In this document: piece by piece, positions 1-7,545 of the stretch | Position numbering within the stretch: position 1 is the first letter of the stretch | Layout: each line of letters begins with the position of its first letter | DNA from: Paracoccaceae bacterium | Lineage (GTDB): Bacteria > Pseudomonadota > Alphaproteobacteria > Rhodobacterales > Rhodobacteraceae | Reading direction: 5' to 3' | Assembly: GCA_007123625.1 (NCBI GenBank) | Contig: SKKS01000401.1 | Location: 1 to 11,563, forward strand | DNA: 11,563 nt | The notes under the pieces: generated by a model | The model's database searches: none | What the model was told of the DNA's origin: nothing | What the model saw: the letters and a program-made list of their open reading frames with translations, nothing else | Program-made: the position numbers and the translations under genes

Positions 1-2
1 GC

Positions 3-203
3 GCGGACCGGCGCGGGTGCGGCGCCAAAGGGGCTTTCGCCGGGGTCGGGCGGGTCGGCCTGCACCTGCTCGGGCGCGCCGGGCCAAGTGTCGGTTGCGC
101 CCGGGCGCTGCGCAACCGGCGGCACAGACTCCGCCACCGTTCCCGACGGCGGTACGCTGCCGGTTGGTCGGGGCAGCACCACTGCATCGGGGTCGATCAG
201 TGC
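3..203 (-). other. Open in-frame continuation of the kinase gene beyond an amber codon (partial)
   Basis: After the TAG at 204-206 the same reading frame stays open for 67 codons to the window edge. The translation begins ALIDPDAVVLPRPTGSV and goes on as a proline-, alanine- and aspartate-rich linker ending near PFGAAPAPVR. About four fifths of its third codon positions are G or C, as in a coding frame of this genome. It has no methionine, and I saw no sign of a new gene start. PpkA-type T6SS kinases commonly carry a linker, a membrane segment and a periplasmic part after the kinase domain, so this looks like the start of that C-terminal half. In GC-rich DNA 67 open codons could also arise by chance. 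The part that would prove the point, a membrane segment, lies outside the window. Confidence 0.55.
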
Positions 204-206
204 CTA
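204..206 (-). other. In-frame amber codon at the end of the kinase domain
   Basis: The minus strand reads GTC TAG GCA. Sequence before and after is in the same frame and equally coding-like, with SMAEVLATV before it and ALIDPDAVV after it. A single C-to-T change from CAG would explain it. It could instead be the true stop, a suppressed or recoded codon, or a sequence error. Confidence 0.6.
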
Positions 207-1565
207 GACCGTGGCCAGCACCTCGGCCATGCTTTCGGCCCGATCTGCGGGATCGGGCTGCAACATCCGCGTCAGCAACGGACGCAGCGCTTCGGGGATA
301 TCCGACAGGTCCGGCACAGTTGTTCGGTTGCGCACGGCTTCGGCCAGATTGTCGCCCATGTTCAGCGGCGCCCCGCGCGCCATGGCCGCCGCCAGCAGGC
401 CAAGGCTGTAGACATCCGCTTGCCCGGTCACCACACCGTCATACCAGCCGAACTGTTCCGGAGCGACATAGCCGTATTTGCCCGCGAACTGCCCGCCGAT
501 CAGCGTGCCGCCACCCGGCGTCGCAGCCTTGGCGATGCCGAAATCGATGATCTTGGCGTGTTCGACATTGCCATCGGGCAGGATCACGTTGTCGGGCGAC
601 AGGTCGCGGTGCACAACGCCTGCACGGTGTGCCGTGTCCAGCCCCGAGGCCACCCGCCGCAACAGGCGCAGCACTTCGGGCACCGGCATGGGGCCTGCCT
701 CGATGACGTCGGTCAGGGGCTGGCCGTCGACGTATTCCATGACCAGGCAAGGACGCGAGATGCCGGGGTCGATGGTGAACACCTCGTAACGGACAATCGC
801 ATCATGCGCGAGGCGGCGCAGAACGGTCGACTCCTTCTGGAAAAGTGCCAGAATCTTGCGGTCATGGGCCAGCGCGGGCAGCACCACCTTGATCGCCACG
901 GTTTCGTCGTTGTGGATGTTGACCCCGCGATACACCTCGCCCATGCCGCCGGTGTTGATGTGCTCCACGATCTCGTAGGTGCCGATGATCTGGGTACCCG
1001 GTTCGATCTCGATGGGCGAGTTCGTCATCCGCGCCCCGGCAGGCACACGCGACACACCCGAAACTTGTGACGGGGCTTGCGATTGAACGGCCTCGGGCAG
1101 CGCTGATGCATCAAGGGATGGCCCGGGCGCGGAGGGCGGTTGCGACGCTGTTCCTTCGGCAGGGAGCAGCTCCCCCGGCGCGGGGTCCTGCGGGTCCGAT
1201 GGCGTGTCGCCCCGGTCCGGATCGTCAACAGGGCGCGTGTCGTCATGGCTGTCATCGGGGACCGCGCGGCCCGTATCGTCGGCCAGACCGTCGCCCGGCT
1301 GGTCATCGCCACCCAGCCCAAGAGCCAGCACTGTGCGCGCCGGGTCCGACGCGGGCGGGGCGGACGAGGGCGATTCTGAAGCGGGCGGCGCCGACGCGCC
1401 CGTATCCGGTTGCCCGGCTTCGGCGGGCGGAACGCTGAAACCCGGTCGCGTCACTTCGCGCGGCGTCGACTTGTCCTGACCGCGCGCAGGCGGCCGGGAC
1501 CCTGCGGTCGGGGTCCCGTCCTCGGCATCCGGCGTGTGCCGGTCACCCGGCGGCCGTGTCGACAT
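204..1565 (-). CDS. ppkA: T6SS serine/threonine protein kinase PpkA (ImpN-like), ended by an amber codon after the kinase domain
   Basis: This 453-residue product is a Hanks-type kinase, the presumed activator of the T6SS threonine-phosphorylation pathway. Residues 1-180 are a disordered Pro/Asp/Ala-rich tail, and the kinase domain spans about 196-452. Visible motifs are the glycine loop INTGGMGEV (first Gly replaced by Asn), ATP-binding Lys226, helix C Glu245, catalytic loop HRDLSPDN (319-326, Ser where Lys is usual), DFG 341-343 and APE 368-370. The start is set by AGGGGAG eight bases upstream, three bases after the pppA stop, which implies translational coupling. An internal ATG at 1026-1028 (Met180) would give only the kinase domain but lacks a good ribosome site. 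The TAG stop falls immediately after the domain, and the frame continues open, so the native protein was probably longer. The tail contains RTVLALG at 77-83, resembling the TssL threonine motifs. Kinase identity is certain, and the T6SS role follows from context. Confidence 0.93.
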   Translation of the reverse strand: MSTRPPGDRHTPDAEDGTPTAGSRPPARGQDKSTPREVTRPGFSVPPAEAGQPDTGASAPPASESPSSAPPASDPARTVLALGLGGDDQPGDGLADDTGRAVPDDSHDDTRPVDDPDRGDTPSDPQDPAPGELLPAEGTASQPPSAPGPSLDASALPEAVQSQAPSQVSGVSRVPAGARMTNSPIEIEPGTQIIGTYEIVEHINTGGMGEVYRGVNIHNDETVAIKVVLPALAHDRKILALFQKESTVLRRLAHDAIVRYEVFTIDPGISRPCLVMEYVDGQPLTDVIEAGPMPVPEVLRLLRRVASGLDTAHRAGVVHRDLSPDNVILPDGNVEHAKIIDFGIAKAATPGGGTLIGGQFAGKYGYVAPEQFGWYDGVVTGQADVYSLGLLAAAMARGAPLNMGDNLAEAVRNRTTVPDLSDIPEALRPLLTRMLQPDPADRAESMAEVLATV

Positions 1566-1568
1566 TGA

Positions 1569-2363
1569 TCATGCTCCCCTGGGCGGCCAGCCGCCTCTTG
1601 GTAGCGCGAACCCGCCCGCGCCGACCACCGTTTTCTGCGCACACCGCACGACAACGATGGTCACATTGTCGGTCGCGCCCCGATCAAGCGTCAATTGCAA
1701 CAACCGGTCGCAGGCAAGTTGCGGCGACGCCCCCGTGATCAGGCGCTGGACTTCGGAATCCGTCACATGCCCTGTCAGCCCGTCGCTGCAGATCAGGAAC
1801 GTATCGCGGTCCTTGAGCACGCCATAGACACTGTCCAGATTGGCCTGCGCCGCCACGCCCACGGCGCGGGTGATCACGTTCTTGCGCGGCCATGTTTCCG
1901 CCTGATGCTGGGTGATCACACCCCGGTCCAGAAGCTCCTGCACCTCGGTATGGTCGCGGGTCATCTGGGTCAGTCGCCCGTCGCGCATCTGGTACACGCG
2001 ACTGTCGCCGCACCAGATACAGGCGAAATGCGAATCGAACACCATCAGCGCGGCGACCGTTGCGCCGATTGTGATGCCCTCCATGCTTTCGGATCGTTCG
2101 CGGATCAGGTGGTTGGCCTGCTGTATGCGGTCGATGGTGCGCGACTGCAGTTCATGCGCCGACGCGACCCGCTGGACGCTGCGCACGTTCTCGACGATCG
2201 CATCGGCAGCGAAATCGCCCCCATAGTGTCCCCCCATGCCATCCGCCACCAGCCAGATGCCGGTGTCCTGCGCGGCAAGAAACCGGTCTTCGTTATAATC
2301 ACGGATGCAACCCTGGTGGGTCACTGCACCTGTTTCGAAACGGAATCGGGCATCATGGCTCAT
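1569..2363 (-). CDS. pppA: T6SS PP2C-family protein phosphatase PppA
   Basis: This 264-residue metal-dependent Ser/Thr phosphatase is the presumed antagonist of the adjacent kinase, removing the phosphothreonine mark that switches the secretion system on. PP2C motifs appear in order: DYNEDRF (22-28), VADGMGGHYGGD (39-50) with a metal-binding Asp, GDSR (119-122), SDG (193-195) and ATDNVT (230-235). The length is that of a bare catalytic domain, with no membrane segment, so it should be cytoplasmic. I chose the ATG at 2361-2363 because GAGGG lies six bases upstream and the product begins just before the domain. A TTG ten codons upstream is possible but has no ribosome site. It lies 66 nt after tagF and 3 nt before ppkA. 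In Agrobacterium and Rhizobium the TagF and PppA domains are fused in one protein, whereas here they are separate genes. Confidence 0.94.
   Translation of the reverse strand: MSHDARFRFETGAVTHQGCIRDYNEDRFLAAQDTGIWLVADGMGGHYGGDFAADAIVENVRSVQRVASAHELQSRTIDRIQQANHLIRERSESMEGITIGATVAALMVFDSHFACIWCGDSRVYQMRDGRLTQMTRDHTEVQELLDRGVITQHQAETWPRKNVITRAVGVAAQANLDSVYGVLKDRDTFLICSDGLTGHVTDSEVQRLITGASPQLACDRLLQLTLDRGATDNVTIVVVRCAQKTVVGAGGFALPRGGWPPRGA
1574..1580 (-). promoter_or_regulatory. Ribosome binding site of ppkA, inside the 3' end of pppA
   Basis: AGGGGAG on the minus strand lies eight bases before the ppkA ATG and within the last codons of pppA. It supports the long form of the kinase, including its disordered tail, over an internal start at 1028. 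Confidence 0.7.
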
Positions 2364-2369
2364 GCAAAT

Positions 2370-2374
2370 CCCTC
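2370..2374 (-). promoter_or_regulatory. Ribosome binding site of pppA
   Basis: GAGGG lies six bases before the ATG at 2361-2363. It fixes the start there rather than at the TTG at 2391-2393. The 66-nt gap between tagF and pppA holds no other signal that I can see. Confidence 0.65.
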
Positions 2375-2429
2375 GTACCCACTGGCGCTTCAATGGTTTC
2401 GCGGCGAAGAAGACCTGTGCGGACCCGGA

Positions 2430-3905
2430 TCATGCCGCCCCGCATCGCAACATGAAAGCAAAAACCTCGGCGTCGGGCAGCCCGCTGACGCTGATGACCT
2501 GCGCGCCGCTGCCTTCGGCACAGGGGTTTCCCGCCGCGTCGCGGGCTGACCCCGCAGCCACGCCTCCGGTCCACCAATAGCTGCGAACATGGGCGGCCAG
2601 GGCATGGTCCGCAGCCCCCAGGTCGCGCCACATCTCGCTCAGCCCGCCGAACCCCGCCTGCGCCCAAAGCGGCTGACCCGGCGGAACGGCAGCAACATGG
2701 GCAGTCCCGGACGGAGTCGCCGGGCCAGGGGCGGATTGCAGCGCCGTTTCCACCGCGCCCAGATCGGTCTGCTGACGAAAGGCCAGCGCGCTGTGCGCAA
2801 GTCCGGCATACCAGCGATGGTCGGGCGCGGCGATGGGGGGCGGTGGCAGCGCGGCGGCGCGGGCGCCCGCCAGCAGCAAAACCAGTGGAAACCGCCGCCC
2901 TAGCCGGTCCGCCGACGGCACCAGCACCCCTGTCAGCACCCCGACACGGGCCCCCTGCAGGTTGTTGGTGGCAAAGCTGCGGGCATCTTCGAACGCTTCG
3001 GCACCGATCCAGAAGAACCACGCCGGGGCCGTGACATAGACCCGGTCCCACTGGTCGCCCAGAACCTCGCGGCTGCCGTTCATGACACGCGAAAGCCAGT
3101 CTTCAAGCGGCCTTTGCAGCGGTCGCGGAACGTTGCGCGCAACAAAGTCGCCCCGCGCTGCCAGCTTGCCGAAGAGGGCAAGCTCAACCGGTTCGGGCGC
3201 GGCAATTGGCTCGGGCTCGGGGGGCGGCGTGGGTTCAAGGTCGGTCTGCGACTTCGCTTTGGCGGGGGATGCGTCTTCGTCCTGTTCTGGCGGCAAATTG
3301 GCCGCCCACGGGTCGATCGGCATCGCGGCGGCTTCGCCGCCCTCCGCAGGTGGGTCCAGTGGCGCAAAGGCAAGGTCAGGTGCGTCCCAGATCGACGGGG
3401 TGGGCCGGGGGGTGTCATCGGATTCGGGTTCGGAAGCGCCGGCTGTGTCCGGCGGCGACGCGGTGTGCGCAACTTCCACGGCCTCGGGCGCCAGTTCCGG
3501 AGCGGTGAGTCCGGGCGGCGTGGCGGGATCGGCGTCGACGCCGCCGGGCACCGTATCCTCTGGCGCGGGGGGATCGCGACTGTCGGGCGGAGGTTTCGCG
3601 GCGTGCGAAGGGTCCGGAACGACCGGCAGCGCAGGCGCAGGGGTCACGGCGGTATCCTCCGCCGTGGTGTCACCGGCACCGGCTGGCGTGTCCGGGATGT
3701 CGGCAGGCGCCGCATCGCCCTCGTCTGTGGCGGGCTGGTCGCTCAGGGCATCCACGCCGCTTGCCGGGTCGGGTGTGTCGAATTCCGGGTCAGAGGCGCT
3801 GTCGGGCGGGTCGGCGCTGTCAGGCGCATCATCCCCGTGCGTGACCACCCTGCGCGGTTCCACAGTCTCGGGCGGTTTCGCGCTGTTCGCGTCCAGTTCC
3901 GTCAT
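2430..3905 (-). CDS. tagF: T6SS regulatory protein TagF (ImpM-like) with a long disordered N-terminal extension
   Basis: This 491-residue protein carries a C-terminal TagF (DUF2094/ImpM) domain from about residue 242. Family hallmarks are LFGKLAARGDFVARNVPRPL (244-263), the aromatic stretch TAPAWFFWI, the FATNNLQGARVGVL segment and a late SYWWTGG (442-448). TagF acts in the cytoplasm as a post-translational repressor of T6SS assembly; in studied systems it binds the FHA protein Fha. Ordinary TagF proteins are roughly 200-250 residues, so the first 240 residues here are an addition. That part is an Asp/Pro/Ala-rich, strongly acidic, low-complexity tail with no membrane segment and is predicted disordered by eye. 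The ATG follows the tssM stop by three bases, with AGGGGG nine bases upstream. The domain call is firm. The role of the tail is unknown. Confidence 0.92.
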   Translation of the reverse strand: MTELDANSAKPPETVEPRRVVTHGDDAPDSADPPDSASDPEFDTPDPASGVDALSDQPATDEGDAAPADIPDTPAGAGDTTAEDTAVTPAPALPVVPDPSHAAKPPPDSRDPPAPEDTVPGGVDADPATPPGLTAPELAPEAVEVAHTASPPDTAGASEPESDDTPRPTPSIWDAPDLAFAPLDPPAEGGEAAAMPIDPWAANLPPEQDEDASPAKAKSQTDLEPTPPPEPEPIAAPEPVELALFGKLAARGDFVARNVPRPLQRPLEDWLSRVMNGSREVLGDQWDRVYVTAPAWFFWIGAEAFEDARSFATNNLQGARVGVLTGVLVPSADRLGRRFPLVLLLAGARAAALPPPPIAAPDHRWYAGLAHSALAFRQQTDLGAVETALQSAPGPATPSGTAHVAAVPPGQPLWAQAGFGGLSEMWRDLGAADHALAAHVRSYWWTGGVAAGSARDAAGNPCAEGSGAQVISVSGLPDAEVFAFMLRCGAA

Positions 3906-3908
3906 CGC

Positions 3909-6900
3909 TCAGAGCCCCCTCGGACAGCGGAAATCCCACAGCGAACGCAGGAAGAACGGGTTCAGGCTGGATGCGGCATTGATGTTATAGGCGATGTAGC
4001 GCCCGCCGATGTCCAGTCGGATATCCACCGCCGAGCCCGAAGGCCGCGGGCGCCCCTCATTGACCAGCCGCATCAATGCCCAGGGGCCGGGCTGAACCCG
4101 CAGGTCCGAATCGCGGTCACGCATGTCCGGGCTGAGTTGGATCGACGCGCTGCCACCGCCCCCCGCACTGGGCCAGCCGATGGTCTGGGGCAGGCTGCCG
4201 CTTTGCTGCGTAGCGATAACCTGCCCGTTGACTTCCAGCAACGCGGTTTCGACTTCGGGGTGCATGGCGGTCTGTCGGATGGTGATATCGAAGCCGGGAA
4301 TGGCCGAGCCGCCGGGAAAGAACGCGTCACGAATGTCGGCGGCACGCTGGAACTGGCGCAAGGTGGCCGTGGAAAGCCGGTCACCCAGCCGCGAGTCCGC
4401 GCGCCAGGACCATTCGTTGCCGCTCATGTCGGCATGGGGCATCAGATTCTGCGCGAAGAAAGCGTCGAACACACCGCCGGGCGCAAACAGGCGCGCGAAT
4501 TCCGACAGCGGCAGGTCGCGGTTCGACTGACCCGCGAAGGGGTAGTGATCGGGCACGATCCGTTCGCAGACCTGCGTGACCTCGGCGTTCAGCTTTTCGT
4601 TCAGGGTGGCAAGCGTGGTGTTCGCCGCGTCGCCCGCGAACTCCTCGATGGTGCCCGCCACCATCCGGCTCAGTTGCGGGGGTAACCGCGTGGCGTTCGA
4701 ACTCAGGATGCTGATCTGGCTGTTAAGCTCCTGATTGGCCTGCGCGGGCGAGGTCGCGGCCAGGATCAGAAGCTGATGAATGCGCTGGAAATTGTCCAGC
4801 AACGCATCGATGGGGCGCTGCCGACCGTCGCCTTCGAGCAGGTCATGCCATCGGGCGAACTGGGCTTCGACATTGGCGCCGGGCAATTGCGCCGCTCCCC
4901 CCCCGGCGCCCCCCGCGCCCCCACCACCGCCCGCGCGGTCCTGTCGGCGCACGGCATTGACGATATCGAAGCCGATGCGATTGATCCCCGTCACCCGTGA
5001 CGAGATCTGGCGCGTCAGGTGATCGTCCACGATCCGTGTCACCGGACTGTCGGCCACCTCGGATAGCCGACCCATTTCCGCGCCAAAGCCGCCTTCTTCA
5101 GTGAAATCGGCGGTCAGGCGGGTTTCCTGGACCACCGCCTCGACCAGTTGCGCAATCGGCGACAGGCGTGGCGCGGCCGCGGTTGCCAGCGTCTGGTAAT
5201 GGGGCGGGTCGGCGGACATGGGCCGCAGCTTGAGGTTATCGAAGGCGGCATTCCAGGCCGCCACGAAATCCAACGCATACCGGTTCATGATCGCCGGGCC
5301 CAGCCGCGACAGTTGCCCCGAGACATCGATCAGATCGGCGCGTTCACCCATGACCCATTGTTCGGTTTCCAGTTTCTCGGCGACATCGGCCAGGCGCGGC
5401 AGGAAGTAGCGGTGGAACCCCTGATAGGTATAGACACCGGGTACGGTCAGTTCGTTCAACTCGCGCCCGTCCAGCGTTTCGAAGACGCGCGCGGCTTCGG
5501 GACCCGCGCGCAGACCGATGTTGAAATCGGGCAATTCGCGCGGCGTCACCGCGCCCTTGGCCAGCAGATATGCCTGATCCTCGATGTTCATGATCGCCAG
5601 CGTCTGTTCGGCCCGGTCTACCAGCGCGGCATTCAGGTCTACTCGCGCACGGGACTGGCGCGCCGAAAGCTCCAACATGGTCCAGAGGTGCACCTCCAGT
5701 TCCTCGCGCCGTTCGCGCGACTGACCGCCGCCGGGGTACAGGTTCGTCGCCCAGTCATTGACGATCCAGGCGGCGACAAAGGCATCGTCCGGTGCGGGGG
5801 CGGCGTAACCCAGAAGCTTGTAGACCTTGAGCGATTCATAGAGCGAAAGGACATCATTACCTGCGATATCCTCGACGATGCGTTCTTCCAGCCGCAGCAA
5901 CAGGCGCGGGCGCAGCATGTGTTCCAGCGCATCGCGATAGGCGGAGGTAGCGGCAGAACGCAGCGCCGCGCGCTGGCTGAAGCCGAAACCTTCGTACCAG
6001 CGGTTGCGGTCCTCGGAATCGCCATAACCCATGGGCATGTGGCGCAGCATCTGCAGGTGTCCGGCCACCCGGGTCAGGTCGGGGTCCGACACTTCGTCGG
6101 ACATGATTTCGTTATGGGCAGAGGTCTCATATTGCCCCGCCGCCGCCGATGCTGCGTTGATCATCGCGCGGTTGTTCCAGAAGCTGACTCCCCAAAGCAC
6201 CAGCGCCGCCACCGCGCCCGCCGTCAGGACACCGAAGCTGCCATAACGCAGGACCGCTTCGCGCCGCGCGGCCTTGCGGTCGTAGGAAACCAGCCCCGCT
6301 TCGGCGAAGATCACCTTGCGCAGCAGATCGTGCAGGAAATAGCTTTTGCCCATCCCCGACTGCCCGCCACCGGTCCCGGTCATGCCGAAACTGCGCTCCA
6401 TCGCGCCCAGAACCTGATCGATCGGGGTCCCTTCCTGCGTCCCCGAGGTGAAATAGAACCCCCTGAGCGTGGCCGGAACCCGGTAGCGCGAGGAGCCGAA
6501 TACCTCGTCCAAAATGGACCGAAGGCGGTCGCGCAGCATGGCGACCTGCGCCGGAAAACCGAAAATGGCGATCCGCGCCACCGCGTCGGGCTCCTCGTGC
6601 ATGCGGTCGGTGACATCTTCGGACAGCCGCTTGCACAAAAGCTCGAATTCGCGGTCGAAGGCATCGATGGGCGGCGCGGCGCGCTCGACCGTCTCAAAGG
6701 TGGCGCCCCAGACCTTTTGCCGACGCGAGGCGCTGAACGCGCCGAAGAATTCGGAAAACCCCGCGATCAGGTCGGCCTTGGTGAACATGACATAAACGGG
6801 CACGTCGATGCGCAGCACTTCGTGGATTTCGGTCAGGCGGGCACGGATCGCGGCGGCGTGTTCCTCGATCGCGTCGGGCGTGGCGGTCAGCAGGTCATCC

Positions 6901-7529
6901 AGCCCCATCGCCACGATCACGCCGTTGATCGGCTGGCGGGTGCGATGGTCCTTGAGCAACCGCAGGAACGACATCCAGCTTTCGGCATCGGCCTCGGCAT
7001 CGCTGTCCTGGGTGGTGTAGCGCCCGGCGGTGTCGATCAGGACCGCATCCTCGGCGAACCACCAGTCGCAATACCGCGTGCCGCCCGCGCCGGGCATGGC
7101 GCCGCCGGTTTTCTCGGCCAGGGGGAAGCGGATGCCCGAATTCAGCAGCGCCGTGGTCTTGCCCGCGCCGGGAGGGCCGATGATGACATACCACGGCAGA
7201 TCATACAGATACGACCGCGACCCGCTGGAGCGGCGCAGCACCTCCAGTGCGTCGGACATGCGTTCGCCCAGCGCCTCGCCATCGCCGGTGACCTGCGGCT
7301 CGGCGATGGCGTCTTCCAGCGCCTTTTCGGCCTTGCGCGCACGCAGCCAGCGGATCAGGTAAACGGTGGCCACGATCAGCACCACCGGCAGGATGAGCAG
7401 CAGCCGCACCCACACCGGATCGAACGGATAGCTGCCGCCGATACCGATCAGCGGCCCGGCGAACCACACCGCCAGCGCAAAGGCGATCACCGCGATGACG
7501 ACGAGGGCGTGTTTGAGAATGCGCTTCAT
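3909..7529 (-). CDS. tssM: T6SS membrane-complex protein TssM (IcmF/ImpL family)
   Basis: This 1206-residue inner-membrane protein forms, with TssL, the envelope channel of the secretion system. Two membrane segments (about 6-30 and 40-60) precede a cytoplasmic IcmF domain. That domain has Walker A GPPGAGKTT (118-126), Walker-B-like DTAGRY (166-171) and the GTPase-like FTKADL (249-254). A third membrane segment (about 431-452) leads to a large periplasmic part ending in FRCPRGL, typical of the family, so the C-terminus is complete. A glycine-rich linker lies near residues 862-880 and is encoded by a G-rich tract. I chose the ATG at 7527-7529 because it has a purine-rich GGAGGGGG just upstream and starts directly before the first membrane segment. 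Upstream in-frame codons overlap tssL and look non-coding. It lies 16 nt after tssL and 3 nt before tagF. Confidence 0.96.
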   Translation of the reverse strand: MKRILKHALVVIAVIAFALAVWFAGPLIGIGGSYPFDPVWVRLLLILPVVLIVATVYLIRWLRARKAEKALEDAIAEPQVTGDGEALGERMSDALEVLRRSSGSRSYLYDLPWYVIIGPPGAGKTTALLNSGIRFPLAEKTGGAMPGAGGTRYCDWWFAEDAVLIDTAGRYTTQDSDAEADAESWMSFLRLLKDHRTRQPINGVIVAMGLDDLLTATPDAIEEHAAAIRARLTEIHEVLRIDVPVYVMFTKADLIAGFSEFFGAFSASRRQKVWGATFETVERAAPPIDAFDREFELLCKRLSEDVTDRMHEEPDAVARIAIFGFPAQVAMLRDRLRSILDEVFGSSRYRVPATLRGFYFTSGTQEGTPIDQVLGAMERSFGMTGTGGGQSGMGKSYFLHDLLRKVIFAEAGLVSYDRKAARREAVLRYGSFGVLTAGAVAALVLWGVSFWNNRAMINAASAAAGQYETSAHNEIMSDEVSDPDLTRVAGHLQMLRHMPMGYGDSEDRNRWYEGFGFSQRAALRSAATSAYRDALEHMLRPRLLLRLEERIVEDIAGNDVLSLYESLKVYKLLGYAAPAPDDAFVAAWIVNDWATNLYPGGGQSRERREELEVHLWTMLELSARQSRARVDLNAALVDRAEQTLAIMNIEDQAYLLAKGAVTPRELPDFNIGLRAGPEAARVFETLDGRELNELTVPGVYTYQGFHRYFLPRLADVAEKLETEQWVMGERADLIDVSGQLSRLGPAIMNRYALDFVAAWNAAFDNLKLRPMSADPPHYQTLATAAAPRLSPIAQLVEAVVQETRLTADFTEEGGFGAEMGRLSEVADSPVTRIVDDHLTRQISSRVTGINRIGFDIVNAVRRQDRAGGGGGAGGAGGGAAQLPGANVEAQFARWHDLLEGDGRQRPIDALLDNFQRIHQLLILAATSPAQANQELNSQISILSSNATRLPPQLSRMVAGTIEEFAGDAANTTLATLNEKLNAEVTQVCERIVPDHYPFAGQSNRDLPLSEFARLFAPGGVFDAFFAQNLMPHADMSGNEWSWRADSRLGDRLSTATLRQFQRAADIRDAFFPGGSAIPGFDITIRQTAMHPEVETALLEVNGQVIATQQSGSLPQTIGWPSAGGGGSASIQLSPDMRDRDSDLRVQPGPWALMRLVNEGRPRPSGSAVDIRLDIGGRYIAYNINAASSLNPFFLRSLWDFRCPRGL
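4891..4948 (-). repeat. Glycine-rich low-complexity tract in tssM, including an eight-base homopolymer
   Basis: The minus strand codes AGGGGGAGGAGGGAA from GGC/GGG/GGT codons. It includes a run of eight G (plus-strand C at 4897-4904). It looks like a flexible linker between periplasmic parts of TssM. Such tracts are prone to replication slippage and to sequencing indels, but the frame is intact here. Confidence 0.6.
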
Positions 7530-7532
7530 CTT

Positions 7533-7540
7533 CCCCCTCC
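7533..7540 (-). promoter_or_regulatory. Ribosome binding site of tssM
   Basis: GGAGGGGG lies in the 16-nt gap between the tssL stop and the tssM ATG at 7527-7529, a few bases before the ATG. It decides the start in favour of the product beginning MKRILKHALVV. Confidence 0.65.
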
Positions 7541-7545
7541 CCCGT

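Noticed and set aside
17..550. Long plus-strand frame beginning MRRQRGFRRG
   Set aside because: It is Arg/Pro/Ala-rich, antisense to the kinase gene and without family motifs. Long antisense frames are expected in GC-rich DNA.
1026..1028. Internal ATG as the real kinase start
   Set aside because: There is no clear ribosome site there, whereas the upstream ATG has AGGGGAG and is coupled to pppA. It cannot be excluded as a secondary start.
3082..4685. Ser/Gly-rich and Arg-rich plus-strand frames opposite tagF and tssM
   Set aside because: They are the reverse reading of the Asp/Pro-rich TagF tail and of tssM. They have no ribosome site and no recognisable protein.
6342..6365. Second Walker-A-like pattern in TssM (GQSGMGKS, residues 389-396)
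   Set aside because: It matches the loose GxxxxGKS pattern but lies in a glycine-rich segment before the third membrane span, with no fold context for nucleotide binding. The real P-loop is at residues 118-126.
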